Source: Deltaproteobacteria bacterium
GTDB lineage: Bacteria > Desulfobacterota > Dissulfuribacteria > Dissulfuribacterales > QOAL01
NCBI GenBank assembly: GCA_027068235.1
Contig: JAMOUE010000191.1
Location: 1 to 9,745, forward strand
Length of the DNA stretch: 9,745 nucleotides
Reading direction: 5' to 3'
Shown here: piece by piece, positions 1-6,960 of the stretch
Position numbering within the stretch: position 1 is the stretch's first letter
Layout: the number at the start of each line of letters is the position of its first letter
Program-made: the position numbers and the translations under genes
The notes under the pieces: generated by a model
Told to the model about the DNA's origin: nothing
Seen by the model: only the letters and a program-made list of their open reading frames with translations
The model's database searches: none

Positions 1-988
1 TATCTGGTTCTTGTCCGGCAAACGCATTAAGCTTTCTAGTTTTCAGGCCAAGGGCATCAGAAAAGTGTTCTTCAATGCCTCTCAATAAAGATGTGCCGCC
101 ACTAAGGAATACACAGGTTGGGAACTCGTCAGGTGCCGCCCCGGATTTGAAAAAACTAATAGCCTTTTTGATCTCCATTGACCAAAGGCCTGTAATCTCT
201 TTGACTACATTGGAGATTTCTTTAGCCAGCACCTTATCCTTGGTTCCGGCTATCTTGACGGCCTCGGCCTCATCTCTACTTATGCCTGTGGCCTCTTGAA
301 TTGCTTCAGTAAGTTGTTCCCCCCCTATTGTCATATCTCTTGTAAAGATAGACATACCTTTTTTGACAATGTTGAGGTTTGTCTTGCTTGCTCCAATATC
401 TATCAGAACCGCAGATTCATCTACTTCGCCAAAGGCTAACTCAAAGGCGTTAACTAAAGTAAAGGCATCTACATCTATGACTGTGGGGGTGAGGCCAACT
501 CCTTCAAGTAGTTTGGCATATTCATCAACTATCTCCTTTTTGGCTGCCACCAAAAAGATGTCACTGCCGCCGTCCTCTGGATATGTTTGAAGTACACTAA
601 AATCTATGTACACGTCAGAAATCTCAAATGGTACGTACTTTTCAGCCTCCATAATGAGATTTTCTTCCATTTCCTTTTCATCCATATAAGGTACGTGAAT
701 TCTTTTCACTATGACCGAGTAACCAGAAATGGAAGTGGAGGCCTTTTTAAGTGAAGGCTGCAGGTTTGATAGGAGTCTATCCAAGACATCCTGCACTACA
801 TCATGTTCCTTTATTGAACCATCAACTATTGCCCCTTGAGGAAGAAGAGCCCTTCCAATCTTTTTGACCTTCTTTTTTGAACCATTATTACTAAACTCCA
901 CCACCTTTAATGTGTGGGAGCCAAGGTCTACCCCAAGGGTGGGCTGCGGCTTCTTTTTGAATAGTTCTTTTAGGTTGAACTTTTTCAT
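1..988 (-). CDS. pilM: Type IV pilus assembly protein PilM, C-terminus cut by window edge
   Basis: This is an actin-like ATPase that sits on the cytoplasmic side of the inner membrane, binds the N-terminal tail of PilN and helps assemble the PilMNOP alignment complex of type IV pili (family knowledge). The reading frame stays open from ATG 986-988 to base 1, giving 329 residues of a family usually about 350 long, so only the tail is missing. Actin-fold motifs are visible: phosphate-1 GVDLGS at residues 19-24, phosphate-2 IDIGASKT at 196-203, and the adenosine loop LSGGTSLLRG at 295-304. The basic N-terminus (MKKFNLKELFKKK) is typical. An in-frame TGA at 995-997 makes ATG 988 the earliest possible ATG. 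No clear Shine-Dalgarno sequence precedes it; the nearest AGGG is about 16 nt away. pilN, pilO, pilP and pilQ would be expected just beyond the left edge (inference). Confidence 0.93.
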   Translation of the reverse strand, partial: MKKFNLKELFKKKPQPTLGVDLGSHTLKVVEFSNNGSKKKVKKIGRALLPQGAIVDGSIKEHDVVQDVLDRLLSNLQPSLKKASTSISGYSVIVKRIHVPYMDEKEMEENLIMEAEKYVPFEISDVYIDFSVLQTYPEDGGSDIFLVAAKKEIVDEYAKLLEGVGLTPTVIDVDAFTLVNAFELAFGEVDESAVLIDIGASKTNLNIVKKGMSIFTRDMTIGGEQLTEAIQEATGISRDEAEAVKIAGTKDKVLAKEISNVVKEITGLWSMEIKKAISFFKSGAAPDEFPTCVFLSGGTSLLRGIEEHFSDALGLKTRKLNAFAGQEPD

Positions 989-1084
989 GTCTATTCAGTA
1001 TTTTCCCTATCTATTCATGTTAGTATCCTGTTCGGCATCAAGAAATTTTTTCTAAAGGAGTTCAAAATACTTGTTTAAAAAAAA
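989..1084. other. Divergent intergenic region between pilM and lepA
   Basis: This spacer must hold promoters for both directions, since pilM leaves on the minus strand and lepA on the plus strand. I could not pick a sigma-70 type pair with good spacing on either strand. On the plus strand an AAAGGAG Shine-Dalgarno-like box (1054-1060) lies too far (24 nt) from ATG 1085, but 10 nt from a TTG at 1071. A run of nine A residues covers 1077-1085. Confidence 0.5.
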
Positions 1085-1165
1085 ATGAAAGTTATCATTA
1101 CAGACCTTAAACTCTCCATGTTCACGAAGAGGGCTACTATTGCCATAAACCTTAAAAAATTATGA
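1085..1165 (+). CDS. Possible 26-residue leader peptide overlapping the lepA start
   Basis: A short frame (ATG 1085, TGA 1163-1165) encodes a basic peptide of 26 residues that starts [10 protein letters not shown] and ends INLKKL. Its stop codon shares the ATGA overlap with the lepA start codon at 1162, the arrangement used for translational coupling. lepA itself has no Shine-Dalgarno sequence, which makes coupling more attractive. A still shorter frame, TTG 1071 to TGA 1086-1088, lies at good spacing from AAAGGAG (1054-1060) and likewise overlaps ATG 1085 by ATGA. No homology is recognised, and a chance frame of this length is quite possible in AT-rich DNA. It is listed because the overlap geometry is specific; expression is unproven. 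Confidence 0.25.
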   Translation: MKVIITDLKLSMFTKRATIAINLKKL

Positions 1166-2961
1166 AGATTGATATAAATCGTATAAGAAATTTTTCTATC
1201 ATCGCTCACATAGACCATGGAAAGTCCACTCTTGCGGACAGAATTCTCGAGTTTACTGGCAGTATCACTGCTAGGGAGATGAAAAAGCAATTCCTGGACC
1301 AGATGGACATTGAAAGGGAGAGGGGAATCACCATCAAGGCCCAGACTGCCCGGTTGTTTTATGACGCTGATGATGGGAACAGATATCTACTAAACTTAAT
1401 AGATACTCCCGGTCATGTTGACTTCTCATATGAAGTCTCCAGGAGTTTGGCAGCCTGTGAAGGTGCTCTGCTTGTGGTGGATGCAACTCAAGGGGTAGAG
1501 GCCCAGACCTTGGCAAACGTGTATCTGGCCCTTGAAAATGACCTGGAGATAATACCCGTCTTGAATAAGATCGATCTGCCTAGCGCCGATCCCGATGCTG
1601 TTGTCCAACAGATTGAGGATATCATCGGTCTGGATGCCAGCGATGCGATACTTGTGAGTGCAAAGGAGGGAATAGGCACCAAGGAGGTGCTAGAGGCAAT
1701 TGTAAATAAAATTCCGCCTCCAAAAGGAGACCCTGATGCACCTTTAAAGGCCCTGATATTTGATTCGTGGTTTGACCCGTATCAAGGGGCAATAGTGCTT
1801 GTGAGGGTTGTGCAAGGCACCATCAAAAAAGGCATGCAGCTAATGATGATGTCTAATGGTAAAAGATATGAGGCCTTGAGAATAGGTATCTTTTCACCCC
1901 AAAGTGTAGATGTGGAAAGTCTCGGTCCTGGAGAGGTTGGCTTTGTGGTGGCTGGAATAAAAAATGTTAGAGATACACAGATAGGAGACACCTTGACCGA
2001 GGCCAAAAGACCTGCAAAAGAGCCTTTACCAGGCTTTAAGCCTGTTAAACCTATGGTCTTTTGTGGTTTGTATCCAGTTGATACTGGTCAGTATGATCAA
2101 TTGAAAGAGGCTGTTGAAAAATTATGGCTAAATGATCCCGCCTTTACCTATGAGCCTGAAAGTTCAACTGCACTTGGATTTGGGTTCAGGTGCGGCTTTC
2201 TTGGGCTTCTTCACATGGATATCGTACAGGAACGGCTTGAACGAGAGTTTGAGTTGACCCTTATCACTACTGCACCTGCAGTAGCCTATAAGGTAGAACT
2301 CAACTCTGGCGAGGAGATTACAATACATAATCCTGCCCAGATGCCAGATCCAGGGAAGATAAAGTCTATTTCCGAGCCCTATGTGGAAATGGAGATCTAT
2401 GTACCCAAGGAATTTGTTGGCCCTGTCATGACCCTTTGTGATGAAAAAAGGGGCAAGCAAAAGGATATGACCTATTTAACGGCTGAAAGGGTGCTTTTGA
2501 AGTATGAACTGCCGTTTAACGAAATTGTCCTTGATTTTTATGACAAGCTCAAATCGGTCAGTAGGGGATATGCATCCATAGATTATGATTTTTTAGAATA
2601 CAGACCTGCTAATTTGGTCAAGCTGGATATACTTATCAATAAACAGCCAGTTGATGCACTTTCTGTAATCGTTCACAAGGATAAGGCCTACTATAGAGGA
2701 AGAGAGCTTGTTTCAAAGCTTAGAAAGATCATTCCGCGCCAACTTTTTGAAGTGGTTATCCAGGCCGCAATAGGGAGTAAGGTCATTGCCAGGGAACGGA
2801 TTCCCCCCCTTAGAAAAGATGTTACAGCCAAATGTTATGGCGGTGATATTACCAGAAAGAGAAAACTTTTAGAGAAACAAAAAGAGGGTAAGAAGCGCAT
2901 GAAACAGGTTGGTCAGATAGAAATACCACAGGAGGCTTTTTTGAGTGTATTGAAGGTGTAA
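1162..2961 (+). CDS. lepA: Elongation factor 4 (LepA), ribosome-associated GTPase
   Basis: LepA/EF4 is a translational GTPase that acts on the ribosome and is linked to back-translocation, stress translation and 30S assembly; it is found in the cytosol and at the membrane. The 599 residues match the usual family length. G-domain motifs are complete: P-loop AHIDHGKS (15-22), switch I ERGITIK (53-59), DTPGH (81-85), NKID (135-138) and SAK (166-168). EF-G-like domains II, III and V follow, with [13 protein letters not shown] in the middle. The LepA-specific C-terminal domain is intact, with [13 protein letters not shown] and [13 protein letters not shown] followed by the PQEAFLSVL ending. An in-frame TAA at 1153-1155 leaves ATG 1162 as the only reasonable start. 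No Shine-Dalgarno sequence is seen; the start overlaps the stop of a short upstream frame. lepB follows 196 bp downstream, the classical lepA-lepB order. Confidence 0.98.
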   Translation: MKIDINRIRNFSIIAHIDHGKSTLADRILEFTGSITAREMKKQFLDQMDIERERGITIKAQTARLFYDADDGNRYLLNLIDTPGHVDFSYEVSRSLAACEGALLVVDATQGVEAQTLANVYLALENDLEIIPVLNKIDLPSADPDAVVQQIEDIIGLDASDAILVSAKEGIGTKEVLEAIVNKIPPPKGDPDAPLKALIFDSWFDPYQGAIVLVRVVQGTIKKGMQLMMMSNGKRYEALRIGIFSPQSVDVESLGPGEVGFVVAGIKNVRDTQIGDTLTEAKRPAKEPLPGFKPVKPMVFCGLYPVDTGQYDQLKEAVEKLWLNDPAFTYEPESSTALGFGFRCGFLGLLHMDIVQERLEREFELTLITTAPAVAYKVELNSGEEITIHNPAQMPDPGKIKSISEPYVEMEIYVPKEFVGPVMTLCDEKRGKQKDMTYLTAERVLLKYELPFNEIVLDFYDKLKSVSRGYASIDYDFLEYRPANLVKLDILINKQPVDALSVIVHKDKAYYRGRELVSKLRKIIPRQLFEVVIQAAIGSKVIARERIPPLRKDVTAKCYGGDITRKRKLLEKQKEGKKRMKQVGQIEIPQEAFLSVLKV

Positions 2962-3157
2962 ATATCTTGAGGCTACCTCTAAAAATCAGGTTTTTTGTTC
3001 ATGTTCAAGGGGTATGCGAAAAATAATCCGATATATCTTGTTGATATTTCAAAATTTATTTTTTGATAGCGCTTATGTCTTCCGATAAAGAGACAATTTA
3101 TAGAGATAGCCTTTAGTGCCTTGCACATCTTGCCTTCAAGCACTAACATAGCAGCCC
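2962..3157 (+). other. lepA-lepB intergenic spacer
   Basis: This gap of 196 bp is long for an operon. A weak fold (AAAAA TCAGG TTTTT, 2981-2995) just after lepA could act as a poor terminator, but it lacks a GC stem. TTGATA (3041-3046) and GATAGC (3065-3070), 18 bp apart, are a weak candidate promoter for lepB. A 21-codon frame from ATG 3001 to TGA 3064-3066 has no convincing ribosome binding site and is not called as a gene. Confidence 0.35.
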
Positions 3158-3802
3158 ATGGAAACAGGTAGCCACAATATTGGAGATACTTCTCCATTTT
3201 TGAATACCCTTAAGGAATATGCTCAGGCTATAATTATAGCCCTGATCATAGCCCTTTTCGTAAGGACCTTTATAGTCCAGGCCTTCAAGATTCCATCGGG
3301 CTCTATGATTAAAACCCTGTTGATAGGAGACCATATACTGGTCAATAAATTCATCTATGGAGTAAAAAACCCTTTAACACGAAATACCTGGATAGAACTT
3401 AATAGTCCTCAAAGGGGGGATGTCATTGTTTTTATATTCCCTCTTGAAAGAGATAAGGATTTTATTAAGCGTGTCATTGGTGTTGAAGGCGATACTATTC
3501 AGATTATAAACAAAAAGGTTTTTGTTAATGGAAAACCTTTTAAAGACCCGCCTGGTGTTCAACATACTGATCCAAACATACTTCCTTCTGGTGTAAGTCC
3601 TAGAGATAATCTGGGTCCTATAAAGGTTCCTCCAGGAAAGCTATTTGTCATGGGAGACAATAGGGACCAAAGTTTTGATAGTCGTTTCTGGGGGTTTGTG
3701 CCTGTTAGAGATGTAAAAGGAAAGGCCTTTATAATCTATTTTAGCTGGAACTCTGATTCCATGAGTATAAGGTGGAATCGCTTTGGTAAGTTGATTCATT
3801 AA
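3158..3802 (+). CDS. lepB: Signal peptidase I (leader peptidase), membrane serine protease
   Basis: This enzyme removes signal peptides from secreted proteins on the outer face of the cytoplasmic membrane, using a Ser/Lys dyad (family S26). One membrane anchor spans about residues 21-40 (YAQAIIIALIIALFVRTFIV). The nucleophile is Ser49 in PSGSM (box B). The general base is Lys104 in FIKRVIG (box D). Box E, GDNRDQSFDSR, is at 166-176. At 214 residues with a single anchor it has the compact form common outside the enterobacteria. Box B reads SMIKTL where most relatives have a proline (SMxPTL), a minor oddity. An in-frame TAG at 3149-3151 excludes an earlier start. No Shine-Dalgarno sequence is seen before ATG 3158. 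It lies downstream of lepA and converges on the ABC permease gene. Confidence 0.97.
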   Translation: METGSHNIGDTSPFLNTLKEYAQAIIIALIIALFVRTFIVQAFKIPSGSMIKTLLIGDHILVNKFIYGVKNPLTRNTWIELNSPQRGDVIVFIFPLERDKDFIKRVIGVEGDTIQIINKKVFVNGKPFKDPPGVQHTDPNILPSGVSPRDNLGPIKVPPGKLFVMGDNRDQSFDSRFWGFVPVRDVKGKAFIIYFSWNSDSMSIRWNRFGKLIH

Positions 3803-3855
3803 AGGCTATAAAAACAAAAATTCTTACAGCTTCTTACAAAATCTCCGTAGTGATT

Positions 3856-4593
3856 TTATAAAATAAGTCTCTTTCTTAATAATCTTCCTAATCCTTCCAC
3901 AGTCATTAAATATAGGGAAGAACAAAGGCCAATATAAAGTAACGAAGAGAGTATAGCTGCAAGATTGTTTTGGTAGAGGGCTTTTCTTATCACATAACCA
4001 ATACCTGTAGTTGCTGCTAGGAATTCAGCCACTATGGTTCCAACCATGGCCAATGTTGCACTTCCTGCCACTACGGTGATCATTTTGTCTAGATTTTCAA
4101 ATATCCTGATGATGATCTCTGTTCCACTGTCAAGCCGTCCGGTTTGTTTGAAGAAGTGCTCAACTTCTACAACGGGTTCAGAAAAGATACCAAGAAAATT
4201 GAGTAATAACGGAAAGTAGCAGATAAGCGTTGCTATTAGCAGCCTGGATGTAAGACCATCACCCAGAAATATAAATACTAGTGGTGCAATTGCTACAATC
4301 GGATAGGCCTGAAGATTGAAGGCAGCTGTTTTAATCATGTTAGAAAATATGGATGTCCCTCGCGCCAAAAAGCCAACTATTGCAGCAAGACCTATGGCTA
4401 AAAGGTGCCCTCCTATTGCAACAAAAAGGGTATTCATGGATGGCAATAAAAAGTCTCGCCATTTTGTCAAAATCATTGTTGCAATCTCATTGAAGGGAGG
4501 GATGATGTAATCAGAAAAATCTGCAAGATATTTAACAGCTTCGATTAGAAAAAGAAATATCAAAAAAATAAGAATAAACTGCAATAATCTCAT
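3856..4593 (-). CDS. ABC transporter permease, NitT/TauT (SsuC/TauC-like) family
   Basis: This is the membrane subunit of an ABC importer of the nitrate/taurine/sulfonate type. The 245 residues contain about six hydrophobic segments: approximately 5-25, 55-78, 90-110, 115-137, 175-200 and 213-236. The BPD_transp_1 coupling loop lies near residues 139-172, but it is degenerate. The stretch EPVVEVEHFFKQTGR stands in for the usual EAA...G loop, and the later LP of the consensus reads EN. The downstream TIVAEFLAATTGIGYVI matches the family's VAEM...GLG region. The gene starts 2 nt after the ATPase stop codon (TAA, CA, ATG), so the two are almost certainly co-translated partners. The substrate cannot be read from the sequence, and no substrate-binding protein lies in the window. 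The family call is confident; a specific role is not. Confidence 0.88.
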   Translation of the reverse strand: MRLLQFILIFLIFLFLIEAVKYLADFSDYIIPPFNEIATMILTKWRDFLLPSMNTLFVAIGGHLLAIGLAAIVGFLARGTSIFSNMIKTAAFNLQAYPIVAIAPLVFIFLGDGLTSRLLIATLICYFPLLLNFLGIFSEPVVEVEHFFKQTGRLDSGTEIIIRIFENLDKMITVVAGSATLAMVGTIVAEFLAATTGIGYVIRKALYQNNLAAILSSLLYIGLCSSLYLMTVEGLGRLLRKRLIL

Positions 4594-4595
4594 TG

Positions 4596-5321
4596 TTACA
4601 TCTGATTACTGGAGGCAGCCTTCAATACCTCAAGTATAAGGGATTGAAGATGTCCCTCTACATCTTGATGTCCATTCTTCTTTATGCCATCCATGCCTTC
4701 TATTTCTATAAGCCTGCCAATAGGGTTTCCACCGCTAGGAAGAATAAAGATTTTTTTTGAAAAAAAACAGACTTCTTCAATATTATGAGAGATGTACAAT
4801 ATGATTTTTTCGCTGCAAAACCTATCTTTTATTACAGATAAAATCCAGTTTCTGGAAGGTTCATCTACATTGGCAAGGGCTTCATCGCAAATTAGTACGT
4901 CAAACTCTTGTAATAGATATCTTACAAGGTTGACCCTGTTTTTTTGGCCCATAGACAATCTGAAGAATTTTTTGTTCAACAGATGTTTAAGGCCAAACGT
5001 ATTAATAAAATTATCTAATTCATCCTTTAAAAAAGAATCTTTTGGCAATACACTTTCAAGATGGCGGCCAATGGAGAGCCAACCAGGAAGTCTCTCTGTA
5101 TTGTAACAAAGAAGAATCGTGTTGATGTCTTGTGTTGCAATCTTGCCATGCGTTGGATGAAGAGATCCTGCAATAATCTTGGCAAGGGTAGATTTACCAC
5201 AGCCAGAAAAACCAAAAAGAGAATAAAAACCAGGCGTGTCTATTTTTAGGTTGAGTTTGTAAAAAAGAGGGTATTCAGCCCCTTTATAACCAAAACTGAT
5301 GTCCTGGGCCGCAAGCTCCAC
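4596..5321 (-). CDS. ABC transporter ATP-binding protein, NitT/TauT-like, with divergent motifs
   Basis: This is the cytoplasmic ATPase that would power the permease encoded 2 nt downstream. Of its 241 residues, Walker A is GFSGCGKST (37-45), Walker B is VLICDE (142-147) with catalytic Glu147, the D-loop region is ANVDEPS (150-156), and the switch histidine is His179 in ISHNIEEV. Two motifs depart from consensus. The signature is LSMGQ (122-126) rather than LSGGQ. In the Q-loop, LCYNTERLPGW, the glutamine expected before LLPW is replaced by Tyr or Asn and a Gly is inserted before Trp. The first codon is GTG (5319-5321), preceded by ACAGG at suitable spacing. The cysteine-cluster gene ends 11 nt upstream. 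The residues needed for ATP hydrolysis are present, so it is probably active, but the coupling surface has diverged. Confidence 0.9.
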   Translation of the reverse strand: MELAAQDISFGYKGAEYPLFYKLNLKIDTPGFYSLFGFSGCGKSTLAKIIAGSLHPTHGKIATQDINTILLCYNTERLPGWLSIGRHLESVLPKDSFLKDELDNFINTFGLKHLLNKKFFRLSMGQKNRVNLVRYLLQEFDVLICDEALANVDEPSRNWILSVIKDRFCSEKIILYISHNIEEVCFFSKKIFILPSGGNPIGRLIEIEGMDGIKKNGHQDVEGHLQSLILEVLKAASSNQM

Positions 5322-5332
5322 TACCTGTAATT

Positions 5333-6241
5333 TTATCTGCGCCCCTTTGCAAGGCGCTCAAGTCTCCTGCGTCTCTTTTTTCTACGCTTTATTATCTTTT
5401 TAACCGTGGCATTTAGGATATCTTCACGGAGTTTTATAATGTCTGATTCTGCACCAAAGATAGCCACCTTCAGATACTCAAAACCAAACTGCATCAATTC
5501 TACGTCGTCATCGAGGATCTTTCTCAGGATCTTTCCATCTACTTTGTAGGTATCTAAAAAACGGCTTTCAAAGACAAAACTTCTAAACCTTTCCATGTTG
5601 GTGGACACCATAAAGAAGAGTTCCCTTGCCTTAGGTGGCATCTCAGTCTCTTCTCCAAAGGAACGCTTTCTCAAAAGCAATTCCATCCACTCCCTGTTCA
5701 TACGGTCATAAAAATCTGAGCCCTGATCCTCTCTCCAAAGCTCCACCGTCCATTCCGTATCCTCTTCGAAACCTTTACAGTGAGGTTCTTTTACCAGAAA
5801 GAAGAATTCTTCCTCTTCGCCAGCATGTTGTTCCTGTTGCCTCAGGCTTGCTAGACCAACAGGATAATAACGACAACACACTGGTCTATCAGAATAGACC
5901 TGGCAACCATCCTTTGTAACAAAAGGACATCTGCCTCCTTCATCTTCAAGCATCTTGAGCCGTGCCACAGGGATTCGGGTAATTCCTAAAAGTTCGGGTT
6001 CTGTGTAGAGTCTCAGAAATAGATCTGATGAAAGCCCAAGCCTATGTTTTAGTCTAATAATGTCATAGGGAGTGAGTATTATGTTCATGTTACGACAGCA
6101 TTTTGTAAAACAACTCACCCCTGGATAGCAGCGGAATTTGAACTTGCTATCCCTATCCAGCCTTACTGGCTCTACGACACTGTCTTTCTGGCCTTTTTTT
6201 AGGGCCTTGTCTATCTTCTTTTCAAGGTGCTTGAGTGACAT
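5333..6241 (-). CDS. YkgJ-family cysteine-cluster protein (putative metal or Fe-S binding)
   Basis: This 302-residue protein has the cysteine pattern of the YkgJ/zinc- or iron-chelating family (UPF0153-like): Cys38, Cys44, Cys48 and Cys49, then Cys105, Cys113, Cys122 and Cys123, then Cys155. The family is presumed to bind metal or an Fe-S cluster; its biochemical role is unsettled. Residues after about 160 are charged and mostly helical with no further cysteines. The C-terminus is strongly basic (KRRKKRRRRLERLAKGRR), which may bind nucleic acid or acidic lipid (inference). ATG 6239-6241 is preceded by AAGGAAT, a good Shine-Dalgarno sequence. The gene is first in a three-gene run with the ABC ATPase and permease, which hints that the transported substrate may be related to metals or sulfur; that link is only contextual. 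It has no signal peptide or membrane segment, so it is cytoplasmic. Confidence 0.85.
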   Translation of the reverse strand: MSLKHLEKKIDKALKKGQKDSVVEPVRLDRDSKFKFRCYPGVSCFTKCCRNMNIILTPYDIIRLKHRLGLSSDLFLRLYTEPELLGITRIPVARLKMLEDEGGRCPFVTKDGCQVYSDRPVCCRYYPVGLASLRQQEQHAGEEEEFFFLVKEPHCKGFEEDTEWTVELWREDQGSDFYDRMNREWMELLLRKRSFGEETEMPPKARELFFMVSTNMERFRSFVFESRFLDTYKVDGKILRKILDDDVELMQFGFEYLKVAIFGAESDIIKLREDILNATVKKIIKRRKKRRRRLERLAKGRR

Positions 6242-6284
6242 ATTCCTTTTGATTTCCTGTGGAGTTTATTTTTTTAGCTCAGCC

Positions 6285-6313
6285 AGTCTAAACTAGATAC
6301 ACTTTGCAGGCAA
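6285..6313 (-). promoter_or_regulatory. Weak candidate sigma-70 promoter for the YkgJ/ABC operon
   Basis: Read on the minus strand, TTGCCT (6308-6313) and TAGACT (6285-6290) are separated by exactly 17 bp and each match four of six consensus bases. They lie 44-72 bp upstream of the YkgJ-family start codon. Such pairs arise by chance in AT-rich DNA, so this is only a pointer. Confidence 0.22.
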
Positions 6314-6400
6314 CTTTTACTTAGAGTGGCGTTGAGTGGCAGATAGTGAAAGAAAACCTCCAAATTTTACTACTAGACTCATTCTTTATGTAATAAAGAT

Positions 6401-6523
6401 TTATAGCCATACTATTGCGAGAATAAGCGCAGAAACAATTAACATAATTATAGGAATAGTCAGGGCAACTACCCAAAATGAATATTTCCTCTTTGGCCTT
6501 TTGCTTTTAGATTTATTCTTCAT
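6401..6523 (-). CDS. Possible 40-residue single-helix membrane protein
   Basis: A short frame (ATG 6521-6523, TAA 6401-6403) encodes 40 residues. The first 13 are very basic (MKNKSKSKRPKRK) and are followed by one hydrophobic stretch of about 24 residues (VVALTIPIIMLIVSALIL and onward, ending AIVWL). This is the expected form of a small inner-membrane protein with its N-terminus in the cytoplasm. No homolog is recognised. Upstream on the coding strand is TTTTTTTGGGA followed by nine G residues, then 13 nt to the ATG. The G-rich tract could serve as a ribosome binding site but is somewhat far. The frame is co-directional with, and 159 bp upstream of, the YkgJ-family gene. The sharp split into a basic head and a hydrophobic tail argues against chance, but AT-rich DNA easily encodes such stretches. 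Confidence 0.4.
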   Translation of the reverse strand: MKNKSKSKRPKRKYSFWVVALTIPIIMLIVSALILAIVWL

Positions 6524-6536
6524 TTTTACACTATTA

Positions 6537-6556
6537 CCCCCCCCCTCCCAAAAAAA
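6537..6556. repeat. Adjacent homopolymer tracts, C9 and A7
   Basis: Nine C residues (6537-6545), then TCCC, then seven A residues (6550-6556) on the plus strand. Seen from the minus strand this is T7-GGG-A-G9, located 14-33 nt upstream of the small membrane-protein frame. It is a slippage-prone tract where a ribosome binding site would sit. Confidence 0.8.
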
Positions 6557-6587
6557 TAGTAGTCTTAAAAATCTAGCATTGCCATAT

Positions 6588-6907
6588 ATTGTTATCCAAA
6601 GTTATATTTTCGGGACAGCCTCCTTGGTCATTGCGAGGCCCGAAGGGCCGTGGCAATCTCATACGGATCTGCTCCTACTTCATCTCTGCCATTACTCCTC
6701 TGCGCCTTTGAAGGAGATTGCTTCGGTCGTTTCACTCCCTCGCAATGACGTGTAGTGTGGCCAGATGGATGAAGGGAAGTGGAGTTTCTTTGATCTTCGA
6801 AGAAGATTGCCTTTCTCTGCTTACGCTCTGAACGCAATGACTGCATAATCCATGTCATCTACAAAACGCTTTTTCTTAGTATAGTAATCTCCTCTAATCT
6901 GTTAGAC
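6588..6907 (+). repeat. Composite palindromic repeat, copy A (about 320 bp)
   Basis: This is the first of two direct copies. It starts ATTGTTATCCAAAG and runs through three GTCATTGCG-type half-sites to a tail ending TTAGAC. Compared by eye with copy B, the core (to about 6881) differs at roughly 15 of about 294 positions; the last 25 bp vary by indels. Half-site 1 (6627-6660, plus) pairs with half-site 2 (6714-6749, minus). A third, degenerate half-site (6802-6841, minus) follows. A hairpin GGCCC-GAA-GGGCC (6637-6649) lies inside half-site 1, and a 10-bp palindrome TCTTCGAAGA is at 6794-6803. No transposase is encoded. It resembles the dispersed GTCATTGCGAG palindromes known from many bacterial genomes, which are non-autonomous intergenic elements. 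Confidence 0.88.
6627..6749. repeat. Nested inverted repeat in copy A
   Basis: The outer arms GTCATTGCGAGG (6627-6638) and CCTCGCAATGAC (6738-6749) are perfectly complementary over 12 bp. Inner arms GCAATCTC (6653-6660) and GAGATTGC (6714-6721) pair over 8 bp. The intervening arm segments differ between left and right, so the structure would be a long interrupted hairpin with a loop of about 53 nt. Confidence 0.88.
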
Positions 6908-6960
6908 GAAAATCCATGGATAGAATAGTTTGAAAAACAAAAATGGCCATATAAGGTATA

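Noticed and set aside
2164..2460. 98-codon frame antisense to lepA
   Set aside because: Shadow of a strongly conserved gene; no homology signal or start context.
2971..2996. Possible terminator after lepA
   Set aside because: The stem is an A/T pairing of about five bases or a 4-bp GAGG/CCTC hairpin; too weak to stop transcription with confidence.
3001..3066. 21-codon frame in the lepA-lepB gap
   Set aside because: Only an AGG ten bases before the ATG, no recognisable features, and length within chance expectation.
3853..3864. Palindrome ATTTTATAAAAT between the convergent lepB and permease genes
   Set aside because: Pure A/T, no GC stem; expected by chance in this composition and not a credible bidirectional terminator.
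6336..6755. Plus-strand 139-codon frame
   Set aside because: Its second half runs through the palindromic repeat, and its first half is antisense to the better supported small membrane-protein frame. No ribosome binding site or recognisable domain.
6628..6858. Minus-strand 76-codon frame in repeat copy A and its counterpart at 7047-7229
   Set aside because: These are translations of the GTCATTGCGAG repeat. The peptide style (RHCEGVKRPKQS) is a familiar spurious product of such elements, and copy B truncates it through an indel.
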